Notes under the pieces: generated by a model | The model's database searches: none | Told to the model about the DNA's origin: nothing | The model's input: the letters and a program-made list of their open reading frames with translations, nothing else | Shown here: in pieces, positions 1-6,153 of the stretch | How the letters are laid out: each line of letters opens with the position of its first letter | Position numbering within the stretch: position 1 is the first letter of the stretch | Made by a program: the position numbers and the translations under genes | DNA from: Sulfurovum sp. | Lineage (GTDB): Bacteria > Campylobacterota > Campylobacteria > Campylobacterales > Sulfurovaceae | Direction: 5' to 3' | DNA length: 7,451 nt | Assembly: GCA_026193735.1 (NCBI GenBank) | Contig: JAPHUJ010000300.1 | Location: 1 to 7,451, forward strand

Positions 1-1140
1 AAAAAAGATCACCAGAGGATGTGACTTTGGAAATGATTTATTCTCTGTAACAAGTTTCATGAGTGCAGATACCAGGTTTTCCTTGCCACCCATCTGTGAA
101 CCAAACTCATCTGCTGCATACTCATTATGACGGCTTACATAAGACATAAATGGAGTAAAGACAAAACTCACAAGTGGCAATAGTAACATAAGCATCGCTA
201 TCTGTACTCCAGCTTCAGGGACAACACCCATTTGAGAAAAAAGTGCATCTGGCAAATGACCGAAGAGATAAAATGCTATAAAGAGAAGTACGCCCATAAG
301 ACCTATGTTTTTCCAAATGTCACCATGCGTGAAATGACCCAGTTCATGTCCCAGTACGGCAAGTAATTCTTTGGTGTTTAACTTTTCCAAAAGTGTATCA
401 AAAAGTACGACACGTTTACTCTTACCGAGTCCACCGAAAAATGCATTAAGACGGCTGTCTCGTTTACTGGCATCCATCACAAAAATACCGTCACTTTTGA
501 GCCCTGCCTGATTCATCATTGTTGTTATTTTTTCTTTGAGTTCACCTTCTTCAAGTGGAGAGAACTTGTTAAACAGTGCCATAAAAGTGGGTGCCAATAA
601 ATTGGCTAGTACAGCTACTATGAACATGGATGTAAAGCCCCAAAGCCACCATGAATCATAGTTGTTTATGATCCATGCCAAAAGTGCAAAAATAGCTCCT
701 CCCAAAAGTATAAATAACAGACTTGATTTGATAGTGTCAATTACAAACATTTTTGCAGTCATCTTGTTAAATCCAAAATCTTCATCTATTTTAAACTTTT
801 GGTAAAGTTCAAAGGGAAGTCCAATAATAAAATTTACAATAATAAAGCCAAAAAGAAATACCACTGCTTGCAGAATACTTCCTTCTACAGAAACAAAAGA
901 TGACAACCATGCAAACCCTGCAAATACCCACCAAATGAATACCAGATAATCTACAAAAGTACTTACAAGTCCAAGCTTACCGTTGGCTACTGCATAGTTT
1001 CCTGCAACTAAATATTTATCTGCGGACATAAGTACGGGAGTTTTTCTTTTTTCTTCGTTGATATAACCTATTTGCATGAGAGAAATATAGATCTTCATAA
1101 AGGTATAAACAGAGTATAAAATAATAATAATTTCCAGCAT
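1..1140 (-). CDS. M48-family (Ste24/CAAX prenyl protease 1-like) membrane metallopeptidase, 3' end outside window
   Basis: An integral-membrane zinc endopeptidase. The open frame starts at the ATG at 1138-1140 and runs off the left edge after 380 codons. The zinc motif HELGH is at residues 265-269 (H265 and H269 as ligands, E266 as catalytic base), and the third ligand is E340 in NEYAAD. The N-terminal half has several hydrophobic segments and the Ste24-type stretch LPFELYQKF...EDFGFN, placing it with the M48A (Ste24) group rather than HtpX. Ste24-like bacterial proteins are usually about 410-420 residues (family knowledge), so roughly 30-40 residues are missing. The last visible residues, SHPLVIFF, resemble the segment that normally precedes the conserved C-terminal SHPP-type motif. 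An AAGGA ribosome site lies at 1146-1150. Eukaryotic Ste24 trims prenylated proteins; the bacterial substrate is unknown and is probably damaged or misfolded membrane protein (inference). Confidence 0.93.
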   Translation of the reverse strand, partial: MLEIIIILYSVYTFMKIYISLMQIGYINEEKRKTPVLMSADKYLVAGNYAVANGKLGLVSTFVDYLVFIWWVFAGFAWLSSFVSVEGSILQAVVFLFGFIIVNFIIGLPFELYQKFKIDEDFGFNKMTAKMFVIDTIKSSLLFILLGGAIFALLAWIINNYDSWWLWGFTSMFIVAVLANLLAPTFMALFNKFSPLEEGELKEKITTMMNQAGLKSDGIFVMDASKRDSRLNAFFGGLGKSKRVVLFDTLLEKLNTKELLAVLGHELGHFTHGDIWKNIGLMGVLLFIAFYLFGHLPDALFSQMGVVPEAGVQIAMLMLLLPLVSFVFTPFMSYVSRHNEYAADEFGSQMGGKENLVSALMKLVTENKSFPKSHPLVIFF

Positions 1141-1166
1141 AGCTATCCTTGAGTGCATAATGGGGA

Positions 1167-1175
1167 AATATACCA
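1167..1175 (-). promoter_or_regulatory. Extended -10 promoter of the M48 protease gene
   Basis: Read on the minus strand the sequence is TGGTATATT, a TGn extension plus a five-of-six match to TATAAT. It lies 27 nt upstream of the ATG, which predicts a start near 1160 and a 5' UTR of about 20 nt carrying the AAGGA site. No convincing -35 is visible, as is common for the housekeeping sigma factor in Campylobacterota. Confidence 0.55.
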
Positions 1176-1201
1176 AATCAAGCCTTAAACCCCACTCTAT
1201 T

Positions 1202-1210
1202 TGCTATAAT
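1202..1210 (+). promoter_or_regulatory. Extended -10 promoter of uup
   Basis: The sequence TGCTATAAT is a perfect extended -10 box (TGn plus TATAAT). Transcription would start around 1216-1218, leaving a leader of about 20 nt with the ribosome site TAAGGAA at 1226-1232 before the GTG start at 1238. The -35 region is poor. This box and the opposing one at 1167-1175 form a compact divergent promoter pair. Confidence 0.75.
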
Positions 1211-1237
1211 TACGCCAATAAACGCTAAGGAACTTAC

Positions 1238-3172
1238 GTGGCACTCATAGACCTTTTTAACATCAAAAAACAATACGACATAAAACTATTACTCAATGAT
1301 GTTGACTTTCACTTAAATGAGGGTGAACGTGTCACTGTCCTTGGGCAAAATGGTTGTGGGAAATCTACTCTGATGAAAATCATCATGGGGGAAGAAGAAC
1401 CCACCGAAGGGAAGAGAGTTGTAAACAATTCTGTACATATAGAAATGCTTGCACAACAGCCTCATTTTGATCCAGGCCTTTCAGTCAGAGAAGCCATACT
1501 CAATGAACTTACAGAGTTAAAAAAAGCTAAAGATGAATATGATATACTGAGTCTTAAAGTTGCAGAAGATTTTAAAAATGAAGTACTACTCAAGAAACTA
1601 GAAAAAGTCACCTCATTTCTGGACCATCACAATGCCTGGAACCTTGATGACAAGATAGAACGTGTCATGCAGGAGTTTCATCTCAAAGACTATGAACACC
1701 GTCCTGTAGTTTCCCTTTCGGGTGGCGAACAACGTCGTGTTGCACTGGCCTCTCTTATACTCAAAAAACCAGATGTGCTTCTTCTTGATGAACCTACCAA
1801 CCACCTTGATGTCTATATGGTGGAATTTTTAGAAGAGATACTTCTCAAAGAGAACTTTACCTTACTTTTCATCTCCCACGACAGACATTTCATTGATACC
1901 ATCGCCACACGTGTTGTGGAAGTTGACAATCAAGAACTGGTGAGTTATACGGGTGGATACATGAACTACCTTGAACAAAAAGAAGCGCGGATGCACTCAC
2001 TGCAAAAAGGACATGATAACCTGCTAAGACTCCTCAAGCAAGAGGAAGCCTGGTTGGGGAAAGGTGTAAAAGCCAGAGCAAAGCGCAACCAGGGACGTAA
2101 AAAACGTGTTTTTGACCTTCGAGATGAAGCCAAGAAAAACCCTACTCTCATTCGTAAGATGATGGTAGAACTTGAACGTGAGAAAAAACACTTTAACCGT
2201 GATGAAGGTGTATCACGTAAAAAGATGCTTTTTGAACTAGAGAACATGTCTTATTCGGTCCCAGAAAAGAAACTCATAGAAAACCTTACTACACGTATCT
2301 TACAAAAAGACAAGATAGCCATAGTGGGGATCAACGGCGCAGGGAAATCTACTCTTTTAAAGCTTATGCTTGGACGTATAAAGCCTGACAGTGGTGTCAT
2401 CAAACAAGGAGATTTTTCCATAGGTTATTTTGACCAACACCGGGAAATGCTTGACAACAACAAAACGCTCATAGAGACTTTTTGTCCTGATGGTGGGGAC
2501 CATATAGAAGTACAAGGCGCAAACCTTCACGTCTATGGTTACCTAAAGTCTTTTCTTTTTCCAAAAGAATTTTTAGACAAAAAGATTGGTGTGCTTTCAG
2601 GTGGAGAGAAAAACCGTGTGGCACTTGCACTCCTTTTAGCCAAAAAAGTAGACTGCCTCATTTTGGATGAACCTACCAATGACCTGGATATACAAACCAT
2701 TAATATCTTGGAAGAAAAACTCATTAACTTTCCGGGAGCCATCCTCTTTGTCTCACATGATCGTTACTTTATAGATAAGATAGCATCTAAGCTCTTCATA
2801 TTTAAAGGGAATGGCGTGGTTGAAGAGTCATATCAAACCTATACAGAGTACTTGGAAATAGAAAAAGAGATGAAAGAACTTGAGGTTCTGGAACAAGAAG
2901 TCAAAGTAACCAGTAAAAAAGATGAAGCAGTCACGCAGAAGAAACAGACTAAACTGAGCTACAAAGAACAGCAGGACTACGATAAATTACCTGATGAGAT
3001 AGAAGCCTTGGAAGATGAGATAGCTGCACTCAATGCATGCTTACAAGACCCTAAGTGTTATCAGGAGAAAGGCCTGACTACACTTAGTGATGAATTGTCT
3101 AAACTTGAAACATTATATGAAGAAAAAAGCGACAGATATTTGGAAGTTTTAGAGATATTTGAGTCTCTTTAA
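1238..3172 (+). CDS. uup: ABC-F family ATPase Uup
   Basis: A cytoplasmic soluble ABC-F protein of 644 residues with two ATPase domains and no membrane segments. Domain 1 has Walker A GQNGCGKST (36-44), signature LSGGEQRR (160-167), Walker B LLLDEPTNHLD (181-191, catalytic E185) and the switch histidine H214. The linker that contacts P-site tRNA in ABC-F proteins is at about 265-320 and contains EAWLGKGVKARAKRNQGR. Domain 2 has GINGAGKST (364-372), LSGGEKNR (453-460), LILDEPTNDLD (474-484, E478) and H507. Two features mark Uup rather than EttA or YheS: YFDQHR (397-402) followed by HVYGYLKSFLF, and a C-terminal coiled coil (about 570-644) opening with KLSYKEQ. In E. coli, Uup affects ribosome function and precise transposon excision (family knowledge). 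The start is GTG, chosen because a TAAGGAA site sits 5 nt upstream and MALIDLFNI matches the family N-terminus. The gene appears monocistronic and its stop codon directly abuts the convergent neighbour. Confidence 0.95.
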   Translation: MALIDLFNIKKQYDIKLLLNDVDFHLNEGERVTVLGQNGCGKSTLMKIIMGEEEPTEGKRVVNNSVHIEMLAQQPHFDPGLSVREAILNELTELKKAKDEYDILSLKVAEDFKNEVLLKKLEKVTSFLDHHNAWNLDDKIERVMQEFHLKDYEHRPVVSLSGGEQRRVALASLILKKPDVLLLDEPTNHLDVYMVEFLEEILLKENFTLLFISHDRHFIDTIATRVVEVDNQELVSYTGGYMNYLEQKEARMHSLQKGHDNLLRLLKQEEAWLGKGVKARAKRNQGRKKRVFDLRDEAKKNPTLIRKMMVELEREKKHFNRDEGVSRKKMLFELENMSYSVPEKKLIENLTTRILQKDKIAIVGINGAGKSTLLKLMLGRIKPDSGVIKQGDFSIGYFDQHREMLDNNKTLIETFCPDGGDHIEVQGANLHVYGYLKSFLFPKEFLDKKIGVLSGGEKNRVALALLLAKKVDCLILDEPTNDLDIQTINILEEKLINFPGAILFVSHDRYFIDKIASKLFIFKGNGVVEESYQTYTEYLEIEKEMKELEVLEQEVKVTSKKDEAVTQKKQTKLSYKEQQDYDKLPDEIEALEDEIAALNACLQDPKCYQEKGLTTLSDELSKLETLYEEKSDRYLEVLEIFESL

Positions 3173-4303
3173 TTACCAGTATATCATAACACTTCGTCTT
3201 CCCCAACGTAGTGCTTTTCTTCTATCTACCCCCGTATAAATATCGATACGCTTTTTGTAACGTTTATTCATTTTATCTAGTACTCTATAGTACCCTGGCA
3301 ATCCACCTACACGTACTCTTGTTCCATTACGCATTCCATATTTTGACAGTAAATCTCTAGATACTGCAATGACTTTCATCCCTGGACGAAGACGGTTGTT
3401 CCATGCAGCTAAGAAAGGTGTACTGTCTGTTTGACCTTTATGTGAGCTATATGCTGTGGCAGTAACACGAAGTTTTCGTGTTCCAAATTCTCGAAGTAGA
3501 TTTACTTTTCCACTTTTTCTCTGCGCTGCAAGTCTCTTCTTTCTCTCTTCAGCTTTTTTCTTTTGTGCTAAGACATAAGGAAGTGGAAGCTTTATAATTT
3601 TTCCTGTACGTATGCTTGTATTACTTTTAATATGATTAAACTTCACTAAAGCCTTAGGATCAAGATCAAACTTTTCCGAAATAGAAATAAGCGTATCTCC
3701 ATCCTCAACTTTATACTTCGCTGATGCCAATGCATCAACCTTTTTTTGTTCAAAAGGGAGTTTTAGCTTTTGCCCTACATATAAGGTATCCTTGCTTTTA
3801 AGTCCATTGAATTTTGCAAGTTTTTTTGTTTTTAAGCCAAATTTTTTTGCTAATTTACTAAGAACATCACCTTTTATAACAATGTATTTCCCATATATTA
3901 TTTTAGGCTTTTCAGGTTTTTTTTGTTCTAAGCGTTCTTTTTCAATATGTAATGGTACTTTATGAATTCTTCTCTCTTCTACCACGATCTTAGGTTTTAA
4001 AGGTATTTGATCACTCCCTTTAAAACGTAAAGAGTCTTCAACTTTTACATATTTTTCTATCATATCTTCTACAGATATGACTTTCAAAGTAGATTTTTGG
4101 GGAACAGGCAATGTCTTAGAGATAATTAACTTTTTACTAACCCTATTATATTTAATCTCTTTAGCCCGTATAAGTTTAGAGCCATAAGGGTAACACTCTG
4201 TTGTACCCCCTGTGACAACCCTGCAATCTACAATATTTTTTGCAAAAACAGACTCAAATATGAAAAAGAAGAATAGTAAAAGTGTTAAATAATTTCTGAA
4301 CAT
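3173..4303 (-). CDS. Secreted LysM / 3D-domain cell-wall protein
   Basis: A 376-residue exported protein. Residues 1-21 form a signal peptide (hydrophobic LLLFFFFIF core, cleavage predicted after VFA). C27 and C37 are the only cysteines seen in the mature N-terminal part and could form a disulfide. LysM domains at about 139-183 and 196-240 predict peptidoglycan binding. A basic Lys/Arg-rich linker (247-266) leads to a 3D domain (about 278-376), which keeps three aspartates in the expected settings: D317, D343 (YRVLDKM) and D354 (RIDIY). In MltA-type lytic transglycosylases and YocH-like proteins this double-psi beta-barrel fold cleaves or remodels glycan strands, so a periplasmic murein-remodelling role is likely but not proven. 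The gene follows thrC by 14 nt, probably in one transcript. No Shine-Dalgarno sequence lies directly before the ATG; the nearest (AAAGGAG) is about 35 nt upstream inside thrC. ATG at 4303 is the only ATG/GTG/TTG start between the upstream in-frame stop (4343-4345) and the signal peptide. Confidence 0.88.
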   Translation of the reverse strand: MFRNYLTLLLFFFFIFESVFAKNIVDCRVVTGGTTECYPYGSKLIRAKEIKYNRVSKKLIISKTLPVPQKSTLKVISVEDMIEKYVKVEDSLRFKGSDQIPLKPKIVVEERRIHKVPLHIEKERLEQKKPEKPKIIYGKYIVIKGDVLSKLAKKFGLKTKKLAKFNGLKSKDTLYVGQKLKLPFEQKKVDALASAKYKVEDGDTLISISEKFDLDPKALVKFNHIKSNTSIRTGKIIKLPLPYVLAQKKKAEERKKRLAAQRKSGKVNLLREFGTRKLRVTATAYSSHKGQTDSTPFLAAWNNRLRPGMKVIAVSRDLLSKYGMRNGTRVRVGGLPGYYRVLDKMNKRYKKRIDIYTGVDRRKALRWGRRSVMIYW

Positions 4304-4317
4304 TACGTTATGATAAA

Positions 4318-5784
4318 CTATAAAAAGTTTAACATCTCTCCTTTAATGGATTCTTTTGCAACTACAACAGTATGGATGATCGGTTTGTCAAATAAACCAT
4401 TTATCATAGGTGGTACCGTAACATTTGTATGTTCACTCACCCACTTCAATGCTTCTACATCATCTTTTACTTCATGACCCAATGCCTTTGAAACAGCCGG
4501 ACTGAACTTTGTCCATTCAGCGGTAGAGTACACTACTGTTTTTAGATTTTTTTCTCTTAGTGTTTTATAGGCTCTCATGCACGTAGCCGTATGAGGGTCC
4601 ATAATATACCCTTTTTTTGCATATTCACCAACAACTGCTTCACACTCTTCATCATCTGAGAAAGAAGCGTCAAAATCTTCACGTAACAATGCAAGTTCAT
4701 CAGCGGTAAGTTGATACTTACCGTCATTTGCCAATGCTTCCATAAGTTCTTTAGTACGTGCAGCACCAAATTTGTCAAACATAATACGCTCAACGTTTGA
4801 ACTTTTCAATATATCCATAGCAGGGGATTCTGTTTGGATAAGCTCTCTTGTTGTTAGATCATAAGCTCCATTGCGAATCCAATCTGTCAAAATGTTATTA
4901 ATATTTGAGGAAATAAGAATTTTTTCTATAGGAAGCCCTGCTTTTTTTGCATAATATGCACCTAGAGCATTACCAAAGTTACCACTAGGGACAACCAGAT
5001 AGATCTTCTCTCCCATTTTAATATTCTTCTTACGTACCAACTCCAAGTATGAATGAATATGATAAATAATTTGAAAGATTATACGCCCAAAGTTTACAGA
5101 GTTTGCCGCTGAAAGCTTGATATTTCTCTCTTCTAATTCTGCCTTGAAATCTGCAGAAGCAAGTAAATCTTTCAGTGTGTTTTGTGTATCGTCAAAATTA
5201 CCTTCAACTCCAATGACTTTAAGGTTTGAAGCATCTTCTGTGACCATTTGAAGTTTTTGAACATCCGACGTTCCTCCATCCGGGTAAAGACAAGCGACCT
5301 GAACACCCTCTTGGTTTTTAAATGTTTCCAGTGTAGCAGGACCGGTATCTCCACTGGTCGCTGCCATAATAAGATAGTGTTCACCTCTTTTTTGTGCAAG
5401 TTTGCTTAATACATAACCAAAAGGCTGTAATGCCATATCTTTAAAGGCTCTTGTCGGTCCATGATAAAGCTCGGAGACAAAACAGTCCTCTTCTATTTGT
5501 GACAGTGGTACCGGGTTTGAAGGATCATCAAAAGCATCATATCTTTTTAAAGCTTCTTCAAGTACTTCTCTTTCGATATCTATGCCAAATCGTTCTAAAA
5601 AGTCTAATGCCAATGTTTTATAATGACTAGAGAGATGTCCCTCTAAAAATTCTGTATCTAATCTTGGAAGTTCTTGTGGTACATATAACCCGCCAAAACT
5701 GGCACTTGGGCTGAGTATCGCTTCTGAAAATGGTACGGATGAAGGTTTTTGTCCGTCATTTCCACGTGTCTCAATAAATTGCAT
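4318..5784 (-). CDS. thrC: Threonine synthase
   Basis: A 488-residue PLP enzyme that converts O-phospho-L-homoserine to L-threonine and phosphate (EC 4.2.3.1), the last step of threonine biosynthesis in the cytoplasm. The cofactor lysine is K115 within HGPTRAFKDMALQPFG. ATSGDTGPA (142-150) and PSGNFGN (266-272) are the substrate/PLP-phosphate loops, and NSVNFGR (228-234) is another family signature. The N-terminal pattern ETRG...FSEAIL...GGLYVP is typical of the E. coli/fungal-type ThrC subgroup, and the length fits it. The start is supported by an AGGA site at 5793-5796, 8 nt upstream of the ATG. A proximal promoter lies at 5815-5820, and a c-di-GMP-I riboswitch with its own promoter lies further upstream in the same orientation. 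The LysM/3D gene follows after 14 nt. No threonine/isoleucine-rich attenuator peptide is seen in the leader. Confidence 0.96.
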   Translation of the reverse strand: MQFIETRGNDGQKPSSVPFSEAILSPSASFGGLYVPQELPRLDTEFLEGHLSSHYKTLALDFLERFGIDIEREVLEEALKRYDAFDDPSNPVPLSQIEEDCFVSELYHGPTRAFKDMALQPFGYVLSKLAQKRGEHYLIMAATSGDTGPATLETFKNQEGVQVACLYPDGGTSDVQKLQMVTEDASNLKVIGVEGNFDDTQNTLKDLLASADFKAELEERNIKLSAANSVNFGRIIFQIIYHIHSYLELVRKKNIKMGEKIYLVVPSGNFGNALGAYYAKKAGLPIEKILISSNINNILTDWIRNGAYDLTTRELIQTESPAMDILKSSNVERIMFDKFGAARTKELMEALANDGKYQLTADELALLREDFDASFSDDEECEAVVGEYAKKGYIMDPHTATCMRAYKTLREKNLKTVVYSTAEWTKFSPAVSKALGHEVKDDVEALKWVSEHTNVTVPPMINGLFDKPIIHTVVVAKESIKGEMLNFL

Positions 5785-5814
5785 CTATATTATCCTATGT
5801 TTATATTAGTTATT

Positions 5815-5820
5815 ATTATA
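5815..5820 (-). promoter_or_regulatory. Proximal -10 promoter of thrC
   Basis: The minus strand reads TTTGGCTATAAT, with a perfect TATAAT. The upstream TG is one base too far out for a canonical extended -10 but resembles the other promoters here. The predicted start near 5808 gives a leader of about 25 nt with an AGGA ribosome site. This promoter would drive thrC independently of the riboswitch further upstream. Confidence 0.6.
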
Positions 5821-5878
5821 GCCAAATAAGCTAAGGGTTATGGGAATTCGTGAAGTAAAATGAAAGAGGGATAAAAAT

Positions 5879-5989
5879 AAGTATTTAGTGTCTGTTTACT
5901 CTACAACTCAAGGAGAAGAAGAATTTTTTTAGGGAAAAGAATGTCAACCAAATTTAAATTATAGAAGAAAACTGAACACTAAAATACTT
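5879..5989. repeat. 111-nt imperfect palindrome (MITE-like or long hairpin)
   Basis: The left arm (5879-5906, starting AAGTATTTAGTGT) matches the reverse complement of the right arm (5959-5989, ending ACACTAAAATACTT) at 25 of 28 aligned positions, with three single-base gaps. The arms flank a 52-nt centre. The element is flanked by AAATAA on both sides (5875-5880 and 5990-5995), which could be a target duplication but is weak evidence in AT-rich DNA. As minus-strand RNA, one mismatch becomes a U-G wobble and the stem ends in AUUUUUAU, so it could act as a long leader hairpin or a weak terminator. Confidence 0.65.
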
Positions 5990-6004
5990 AAATAATAGAA
6001 GAAA
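5956..6004. repeat. 15-nt direct repeat AAATWATAGAAGAAA
   Basis: AAATTATAGAAGAAA at 5956-5970 and AAATAATAGAAGAAA at 5990-6004 match at 14 of 15 positions, 34 nt apart. The first copy overlaps the right arm of the palindrome and the second lies just outside it. This suggests local duplication, or slippage during insertion or decay of the palindromic element. Confidence 0.5.
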
Positions 6005-6019
6005 TGAAACTTTCTAAGA

Positions 6020-6039
6020 AGATAGATGAGTCTATATCT
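6020..6039 (-). promoter_or_regulatory. Small hairpin directly 3' of the riboswitch aptamer (candidate expression platform)
   Basis: As minus-strand RNA, AGA[UA]UAGA pairs with UCUAUCU across a CUCA loop (7 bp with a 2-nt bulge). It begins two bases past the P1 3' strand and would compete with the outer P1 pairs (6038-6039 with 6118-6119). No U-tract follows, so it is not a standard intrinsic terminator. Its regulatory role is inferred from position only. Confidence 0.35.
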
Positions 6040-6040
6040 C

Positions 6041-6116
6041 TATTGGTAGTCTGGCGATCTGCGTGAGACCCATAACTTTCCGTACCCACCTCGCGATGAA
6101 CTTGGCTTTTTCAATA
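6041..6116 (-). promoter_or_regulatory. Cyclic-di-GMP-I (GEMM-I) riboswitch aptamer
   Basis: Read as minus-strand RNA, all the GEMM-I parts appear in order. P1 is UAUUG (6116-6112) with CAAUA (6045-6041). The ligand-position G (6106) is followed by CCAAG. A hairpin UUCAUC/GGUGGG (6100-6085) is capped by the GNRA loop GCGA. The junction strand UACGGAAAG (6084-6076) follows. A lower stem AGUU/GACU (6077-6074 with 6051-6048) encloses an upper stem GGUCU/AGAUC (6070-6056), and the strand ends in CUACC with the ligand-pairing C at 6046. Compared from memory with family members such as V. cholerae Vc2 and a Geobacter GEMM-Ib RNA, the junction AAAG is kept while the lower stem changes compensatorily (AGCC/GGCU to AGUU/GACU). 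G at the ligand position predicts c-di-GMP; cGAMP-selective variants carry A there. It lies in front of thrC with no other gene between. Confidence 0.85.
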
Positions 6117-6130
6117 CAGTATAACCGTAT
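6114..6130 (-). promoter_or_regulatory. 5'-end hairpin overlapping riboswitch P1 (possible anti-P1)
   Basis: As minus-strand RNA, AUACGGU-UAU-ACUGUAU forms a 7-bp hairpin (one G-U pair) with a 3-nt loop. It would be the first thing transcribed from the promoter at 6136-6144. Its last three bases (6114-6116) are also part of the P1 5' strand, so hairpin and P1 cannot both form completely. A switching role is inferred from the overlap. Confidence 0.45.
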
Positions 6131-6135
6131 AAGGA

Positions 6136-6144
6136 ATTATAGCA
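6136..6144 (-). promoter_or_regulatory. Extended -10 promoter of the riboswitch transcript
   Basis: The minus strand reads TGCTATAAT, identical to the uup extended -10. It lies 10 nt beyond the propeller stop codon. The predicted start is about A6130, just before the aptamer, so the riboswitch would be the 5' end of a new transcript heading towards thrC rather than only the 3' tail of the propeller mRNA. No clear -35 is present. Confidence 0.72.
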
Positions 6145-6153
6145 TCAAGATAC

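Larger units (their letters stand above)
5785..6130 (-). other. Untranslated leader / intergenic region between the propeller gene and thrC
   Basis: This long stretch without a protein gene holds, in minus-strand order, a 5' hairpin, a c-di-GMP-I aptamer, a small post-aptamer hairpin, a 111-nt imperfect palindrome and the proximal thrC promoter. No ATG occurs on the minus strand between the aptamer and the thrC start, so no leader peptide with a normal start is present. If the distal promoter transcript reads through, thrC has a leader of about 345 nt. No GC-rich hairpin with a U-tract was found, so the premature-termination point, if any, is unclear. Confidence 0.6.

Noticed and set aside
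1966..2742. Open frames on the minus strand within uup
   Set aside because: Antisense shadows of a well-conserved ABC-F gene; low-complexity Ser/Arg/Phe-rich translations with no start context.
4575..4793. Second minus-strand frame within thrC
   Set aside because: It overlaps thrC in another frame and has no independent start signals; thrC is clearly the coding frame.
5871..5906. Intrinsic terminator after the riboswitch
   Set aside because: A U-rich stretch (AUUUUUAU) follows the long stem on the minus strand, but the stem is AT-rich with a 52-nt loop and lacks the compact GC hairpin of a standard terminator.
5879..5960. Small peptide frames in the thrC leader (e.g. a TTG-started frame of about 20 codons on the minus strand, or MSTKFKL from the plus-strand ATG at 5941)
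   Set aside because: Very short, without good ribosome sites on the minus strand, not rich in Thr/Ile as an attenuator would be, and lying inside the palindrome.
6041..6116. Possible cGAMP-selective (GEMM-Ib) riboswitch
   Set aside because: The junction GGAAAG resembles Geobacter GEMM-Ib RNAs, but the ligand-contact position aligned before CCAAG is G (6106), not the A characteristic of cGAMP-selective variants.
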